Assembly: GCF_040712315.1 (NCBI RefSeq)
Contig: NC_134013.1
Span: 83,706,001-83,770,000 of the forward strand
Direction of reading: 5' to 3'
Length of the DNA: 64,000 nucleotides
Source: Castanea sativa
Taxonomy: Eukaryota; Streptophyta; Magnoliopsida; Fagales; Fagaceae
Part shown: in pieces, positions 58,550-64,000 of the stretch
Position numbering within the stretch: the stretch's first letter is position 1
Layout of the letters: every line of letters begins with the position of its first letter
Position numbers and translations under genes: made by a program
The notes under the pieces: model-generated
Database searches by the model: none
What the model was told of the DNA's origin: nothing
Seen by the model: the letters and a program-made list of their open reading frames with translations, nothing else

Positions 58550-58962
58550 GGCGAAAATGGGCAAATGCCCATTTCGCGCAAAAAAAGAAGAAGGGCAAAT
58601 GCTACTTTTCCCAAACTAATTAGGGAAATGTCCTTCTTTTGAAACTTGATTTTCTCAAAATTGAGTTAAAAAAAAAAAATTCTGGAGTCTTATAGCGACA
58701 TTTTAAGGAGCCTATAGCGACATTTTAAGAACCTATAACGGCGTTTTGTAACCCGAGCTCCATGGACTCGAGTTCCATGCAAGTTTTTTTTTTTGACCTG
58801 TAACTCGATTTCATGAAGCTCGAGTTCCAAAACGTCGCTATGGGGCTTAACTCGATTTTGAGAAAATCGAGTTTCAAAAGAGGGGCATTTCCCTAATTAG
58901 TTTGGGAAATGGGGCATAATGCTATTTTTTTTGCGCGAAAAGGGCATTTTCCCATTTTGGCC
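58550..58962. mobile_element. Mutator-like MITE with long terminal inverted repeats
   Basis: AACAAAGTGG is duplicated exactly at 58540-58549 and 58963-58972. The 413-bp element has arms of about 120-130 bp that are near-complementary: both contain AAAATGGG, AATGCCC, CGCGCAAAAAAA, CCCAAACTAATTAGGGAAAT and GATTTTCTCAAAAT. The centre has repeated TATAGCGACATTTTAAG-type motifs. The 10-bp duplication and long TIRs point to the Mutator superfamily. No coding capacity. Confidence 0.85.
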
Positions 58963-58972
58963 AACAAAGTGG

Positions 58973-59634
58973 AAAACAAATTGATTCGTCCAAAGAAAAA
59001 GCCACTACAAGTGTTCCCTAACCTAAGAAGAAATTTAGTATATAGAATCTAGGTTTACAATCTAAATCATATTTATGATTCTAGAATCTACCCAATAGAA
59101 AACTTAATGACATAGTCCTAGGATCAGCTATAAGCTACATATATTATTTTTTTTAAAATCTTGAAATCCTTCCGCGAACCATGTTCGTTACTCAAAAGAC
59201 CATCCTAAAGGTTTTGATCACCAATTTTTAACACCATATTGAATCTGAATTCTGAACTCATAGGTTATGGTGAATTTAAGATTTGGGTTTTCTCTTCTTT
59301 TAAGGCCTTGTAGACCCATGATTCTTCTCAACTTACTCATGCTCATATTAGAAAAGAAAGAGGGACCTTGAGATATAGGCATGGGTTAGTTAGGGGATAA
59401 CATGCCAAAAATGTGCCTTAATACAATGATTTTTTCCACAAGGGGCCAACACAAACATCATATAATAAAATGCAACCAAAATAATCAAACAAATTTGGAA
59501 GAGATTTAAGTTTGAACCCAAAAACCCCAATTTCAAACCCTAATCCACAAATGAGAAAGAGGATTAGATGTTACTTGGAATTGTTTTAGGATTAAAATTT
59601 GATTGAAAATGAATGAAAAAGATAGGATGTGGGT

Positions 59635-59677
<43 letters not shown>

Positions 59678-59927
59678 ACGAAATGAGCCACGTGCCTTAC
59701 CCAAATACAACCAAACCCAAGAATACAAGAATTTAAGTAAAAATACAACCAAACTTGATCACAGAGTAAAGCCAACACTAATTACAAAAAATTAACTGAA
59801 CGAACACTTCTAAGATGCATCAAGAGTTTGAGTAATGAATATATTTTTTTGGAGGAAGTGATTTTTTTTTTTATACAAGATATAAATTCTACTCTAGTCT
59901 AATCTAAGTGTTTATATATATATGTGT

Positions 59928-59960
<33 letters not shown>

Positions 59961-60090
59961 AAGTAATTAAAACTTGTTTTAATTGTTGGAAAAGGAAGAT
60001 AATTTTTAGGTGAAATTTAAGAGAAACACACATTTGGGTAGGATGGTAGATCTCACTTCCATTAAAGTGACATGCATTGGGTCACATGGC
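58973..60090. other. Spacer with simple repeats
   Basis: It contains a (GA)n tract at 59638-59673 and a (TG)n tract at about 59922-59960. Open frames across the GA tract are low-complexity. No gene recognised. Confidence 0.55.
59638..59673. repeat. (GA)n microsatellite
   Basis: About 18 GA units without interruption. Confidence 0.95.
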
Positions 60091-60910
60091 TGTTGTACGT
60101 TTTTAGACCCTTTAAAACACAATTTGTTTAACCTAATTATTTAGATAAGTGATTACTTAGATATATTATTCAGATCTAGGTTAACACAAACAAATCATAT
60201 CATGTAAAGCAGTGCAGAAATATAAAGAACACACGATATAATAACCCAGGAAAACCAAACCAGTAAAAAACCTAGGGAGGAATTAACCTAGCTATCCTTA
60301 AGGTAAAACAGATCCACTATGAAAGAATTGAAGTTTTACAATAAGACTTAGACCACTAATATCCTATTGCTACCTCGAGTAGAAAACTTACTACCACGAC
60401 CACGTGACAGCTCCGAGTTCACGGTCTACTTCTTTCTTAGATCCACAGTAGCCACAAGTTCTCCTACTTGTGTTTTTCTTTAAGCTCTTGAAACAGCAAC
60501 TGAAGAGATCACCAAGTTCTTGACATCAATATTGATCATGATAACCCTAAGTATGTATGAAGGTAAACACATTTAGATCTCACAGAAGATTCATACACAC
60601 AGCATATCAACAACCTCTAAAACGTGGCTAGTGTTTTTCTATTTATATGAGACATAAAACATAAAACCATACACGTCAAATGGGCTTGAGCTGAGTTTGA
60701 AAATTTGCAGAAAAAACAATCTGCACGAGGTTCAATCGATTGAGCCTTGCCAATTTAGTCCAATAAATTATGCAGTACACTCGATTCCAACTTTACAAAT
60801 AAACACACTTTGAGCAACTTAAATCTAGACTCTAAGTTTTGATCATGGTTTGCCAACATTACACATTTGAGTTCTACTACATTTAGATCTTAAAGTCTTA
60901 GAACCTAACA
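60091..60910 (-). repeat. 3' LTR of the Sirevirus-like fragment
   Basis: In plus orientation it begins near TGTTGTACG and ends TTAGAACCTAACA. It shares ATAACCCAGGAAAACC, AACCTAGGGAGGA and AAGGTAAAACAGATCCACTAT with the LTR at 63535. The right edge is set by the PPT; the left edge is approximate. Confidence 0.65.
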
Positions 60911-61085
60911 ATCTCCCCCTTTGGCAATCCGTGACAAAACACATAACAAAAACAGAAATGCTCAAAGTTACAAACAACCCATTAAACATTAAACATGCCC
61001 AAAAACAATTCAACATATCTACTATCTATCAGTTGCCAATGTAGACAGCAGCTCGACTGAATTAACTTGTATACTCCTGAAACAC

Positions 61086-61745
61086 TCAACAAACACATAA
61101 ATGCATGGGCTCAGACGCGAGAAAATCCCCTAAACCTAAATGTAACAAAATCCTACGAATAAAAATAGGGAAGAAAAGACTATGTGACTTAGAACTACTC
61201 CTATGAACCTCAACCAAAGATCGAATGAAAAGAGACAGAAAACACATAGGAGCATCAATCACAAAAGCATACAAAAAAACACATCTCTCAATAGGAATGG
61301 TGCGCAAATGAGAAATAGGCTAGATAGAATGATAAAAAATCCGAAAAAACAAATATTGGATCTCAGTAAGCTCATGGGAGGTGATACGAGGATCAGTACC
61401 CCACTGAATGGAAGTACCGATGAGATATGACATAATGTCATCAAGAGGAGGGGTCTCAGAATAAGGGTAAATAGGTTGTCGTACCAAAGGTACCCCAAGA
61501 TCATAGGCCACTACTGAAGGAGTAATGGTATACTCTTCACCCCTTATCTAACTCATCACATAGTGAGTGTTGGAAGCATCGGAGTGGACAGAGAGGTTCG
61601 GATAGAACTCTCATATCAGGGCAGCCAGAGGAGGGTACTTTATATCCATAAGAGGCAACCAACCCCTACGCTCAAAGTTTCTCCAAATCTCCCCATCAAG
61701 CTCATCTAAAAGCACTTTCCACTTAGCCAAAACAGACCTAAATAT
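61086..61745 (-). pseudogene. Env-like / putative plant transposon-domain ORF
   Basis: One minus-strand frame, broken by three stops, reads DELDGEIWRNFERRGW, YPPLAALI, EFYPNLSVHSD, AYDLGVPLVRQPIYP, LTEIQYLFFRIF and TIPIERCVFLYAFV. The pattern of a FYxNL motif, then a conserved block, then a RIFxxxxxPISH-type motif and an ERCxLxYA motif matches a domain often annotated as a putative plant transposon protein, found in the extra ORF after pol in Sireviruses and some gypsy elements. Its role is unsettled; an envelope function has been proposed for Sireviruses but not shown here. Confidence 0.55.
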
Positions 61746-61753
61746 ATTAAGTT

Positions 61754-63534
61754 AACAGGTCTTGGAAAGAATTTAATTTAATTTTGGATTGTGATTACAA
61801 GTTTTAGTAAAGAGGCAGTGCAATAATAATTATATAATTATAATATACCTCTTGGTTTTTGGAATTGTTGGGAAATTTAGACCATGTTGGATAGAATTAA
61901 CAAGTTTTAAACCCAAGTTGCTAATTAGATTTATTCTGAATAAACTTTGCTAAAACAAACTACATTAATATCATGTTAATATCATGCACAGCAGAAAAAT
62001 AAATAAGACAAGATATGATGACTCAGGAAAACCAATGAAACAAACTAGTTTCACAGTAAAAAACCTAGGGGGAAACCTTCTTGAAAAGCAATTCACTATA
62101 GTGAAGAGAAGTTTTAGATCTAGTACAAAACCTTTGTCCCTAGACTTTACAATCCTCGTAGATGAACTTACAGTAGAAACCTTTTACTGCTTTAGAACCT
62201 CTAAATTCTTCAATATATGAACGACATCCTTTTGCACGGATCCCAGTACGGGACTAATTAATGATGCACGGCTCCCAGTACGTGACTAACTCACCAACTT
62301 GAAGAAAATTGTTGGCTGCAAAGTTCTTCACATCATTAACAATGAAGATGAAGAAGCACCTGGTTACAAAACCCTAAGGCGCAAAGACGCAGTAGCTTCT
62401 TTTAGAGAGAATAAGCACTCGGTCACTTTTTGCATATGTTCTCCTTGTATTCTCTTATGTGACGACTTTTAATATTAGCCTTATATATATCTAAGGTTGT
62501 GAGAAAAGAAATCCTTCACATACATGTTAGCATAGGTCGAAAACCAGATCTAGACATCTGAATTTTGTAATTCTCGATAGATAGCGCTGTCGAGCTATCT
62601 GTTAAGATTCATTAATCCTCGATAGATATTATCTGTCAGCAGCTGTCGAGAATTTGTCCAGCTTTAATGAACAGTTTTTCTTCACTTGTTTCTTGGTACA
62701 ATCTTCATGGCTTTAGTACTAGACTTAAACTCTTGTTTTTTGAAGTATTAAACACATCCTAGATCTACCAAATTACAAGTAAAGTGCGTTTTGTCAAAGG
62801 ATCAGCCAATTCGATATGACATATGTTCATAACTTGTTCCACATATGTCTTAACAGGAAGTTTATAACATTCTTGCTATCTTTATCTTTTTTTTTTCTTT
62901 TTCTTTTGATATGGTACTTTACTTTCAAGAAATTAAGTACTGGGTAATTTTTTTTACTTTTTTTTTTCTTTTGTAAATTTTATATTATTAAATGGATTAT
63001 AAATATTTAAGATAGTAATTAGTATCTAGCCTACAGAATAATAGAATCTTCAACAAATATTTATAGATTAATACATATTACTCCTAAATATAGTCACTCT
63101 AAGATTTGAATGTGATCTAATAGTATTATAGAACTTAACAATTCGATAAGTTTTCTCAACGAAATTGTGAACTCTATAGCTAACATGCATTTAGAATAGT
63201 TTCAATGGGAGAAAAAAAACGTTTAGAATAGTTTGAAATAAACTTTGCTATTCAAAACTGTTTGTGAAAAAATAGAGGGGATGGAGTTGATGGAGCCATG
63301 GAGGCATTTGCCCCCCAAAGTTTTGTAAACTTCAAAATTTCCTTGAGATTTCAATCACTCAAAGTAAGTTATCTATATGGAGAAACTAGTTCCTTTGTAT
63401 TTTCATAGCTAACCTGTAGAATTGCTAGAAATAAACATTTGTTGTTCAGACTCAGAGTCTTTCAAAACATTAAATATTTAAAATGTTCAGATAATAAATT
63501 TTTTTCTTTTTATAACTTTGAACTACTAATGTTT
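61754..63534. repeat. Repeat unit A, copy 2
   Basis: It matches 34434-36240 over its length, including the nested LTR, from TTAACAGGTCTTGG to ACTACTAATGTTTT. It lacks the 35-bp tandem repeat seen in copy 1 and has an 8-bp TATAATTA insertion near 61835. The left junction abuts the Sirevirus ORF and the right abuts another LTR. Confidence 0.9.
61866..62855 (-). mobile_element. Solo LTR nested in unit A, copy 2
   Basis: It begins TGTTGGGAAATTTAGACC and ends ACATATGTCTTAACA. The flanks are GGAAT (61861-61865) and GGAAG (62856-62860). It is orthologous in position to the LTR at 34539-35565, so it was inserted before the unit was copied. Confidence 0.8.
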
Positions 63535-64000
63535 TTGTTTGTTTATTTAGACCCCTTAAACCAGATTGTTTAACTTAATTAATTAACCAAGTTGATTACT
63601 TGGTTTGTTATTCAAATTTAGGTTAAATAAGCATATCTCATATCATGCACGGTAATGAAAAAGTAAATGACACCACAATATGATGACCCAGGAAAACCTA
63701 TGAAACGAACCGTTTCAAGGTAAAAACCTGGGGAGGATTTGACCTAGTTATCCTCAAGGTAAAACAAATCCACTATAAGAGAATTGAAGTTTTTACAATT
63801 AGATTTAACCCTAAATCTATTGCTGCCTCATGTAGTAACTTGCTGACACAACCACGTGCAAACTCTGAATCGACAGACTCCTTCTCTCCTTGAATTTACA
63901 ACAACACAAGCACCCTCACTTATGACTTTGAGATCCCACTTAAAGGTTTCAGATCACCATTAGTAATGATCTTGTAGCAACAACTAGGTTTTGCCACCGC
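63535..64000 (-). mobile_element. Sirevirus-like LTR, cut by window end
   Basis: Starts near TGTTTGTTTATTTAGACC and continues with GATGACCCAGGAAAACC, AACCTGGGGAGGA and AAGGTAAAACAAATCCACTAT, like the LTR at 60091-60910. It adjoins the right end of unit A copy 2 exactly where the empty Helitron site ends. The other end is beyond the window. Confidence 0.65.

Larger units (their letters stand above)
60091..61750 (-). mobile_element. Sirevirus-like copia fragment: env-like ORF, PPT and 3' LTR
   Basis: From right to left: an env-like/plant transposon-domain ORF (61086-61745), a spacer, a polypurine tract (minus strand CCAAAGGGGGAG, 60913-60924) and a 3' LTR (60091-60910). The AAAGGGGGAGATTGTTAGG context is characteristic of Sirevirus/Tork-type copia 3' ends. 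Gag and pol are absent; at 61754 the sequence changes to unit A. Confidence 0.65.

Noticed and set aside
59533..59778. Open frames with Ser-Leu repeats
   Set aside because: They read through the GA microsatellite.

Overview
The window is plant nuclear DNA, AT-rich and dominated by transposable elements, from a dicot. The gag and accessory-ORF proteins of the Ty3/gypsy element at the left end resemble, from memory, a family that is abundant in oak-type (Fagaceae) genomes. I therefore suggest Quercus or a close relative; this is inference and needs a search. Only two complete host genes are visible: an intronless RING-H2 ubiquitin ligase of the ATL family (19891-21387, +) and a two-exon secreted EG45-like/plant natriuretic peptide-like protein (48263-51787, +). 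A second EG45-like gene is present as exon 2 only (25902-26188, -), about 22 kb away and in the opposite orientation.

Layout. 1-9445: most of a decayed Tat-lineage Ty3/gypsy element on the minus strand, with LTR, PBS, gag, protease, RT, RNase H, a second (archaeal-type) RNase H and integrase. It is followed by an exact 81-bp tandem array and an accessory ORF running antisense on the plus strand; its 3' LTR lies left of the window. 9.1-19.6 kb: two Tourist-like MITEs, a tRNA-derived SINE-like copy, a 96-bp minisatellite split by a solo LTR, another solo LTR and simple repeats. 19.6-21.6 kb: the ATL gene. 21.6-25.9 kb: unassigned DNA with a G-box palindrome. 25.9-34.3 kb: the EG45 exon, a Sirevirus-like LTR, a copia element truncated inside RT with an enlarged 5' LTR, a short Helitron and a compound G-rich/TA/TG microsatellite. 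34.4-39.6 kb: repeat unit A with a nested solo LTR, then two more solo LTRs. 40.6-46.5 kb: two hAT elements. 46.9-47.0 kb: a small foldback element. 48.2-51.8 kb: the EG45 gene, whose 3.1-kb intron holds a 185-bp minisatellite. 52.7-57.8 kb: a second copia element with only its 3' LTR recognised. 57.8-64 kb: a SINE-like repeat pair, a Mutator-like MITE with long TIRs, a Sirevirus 3' fragment with an env-like ORF, a second copy of unit A and the start of another LTR.

The elements do not form a working pathway. They record nested insertion, LTR-LTR recombination (six solo LTRs, four with a matching target-site duplication in place) and segmental duplication. Several boundaries were fixed from target-site duplications read directly in the sequence. 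No transposon here has an intact coding capacity. The most unusual structures are the Tat accessory antisense ORF with its satellite-like array, the Helitron whose empty site is preserved twice in the same window, the twice-copied unit A with a nested solo LTR, and the doubly nested palindrome at 46.9 kb.
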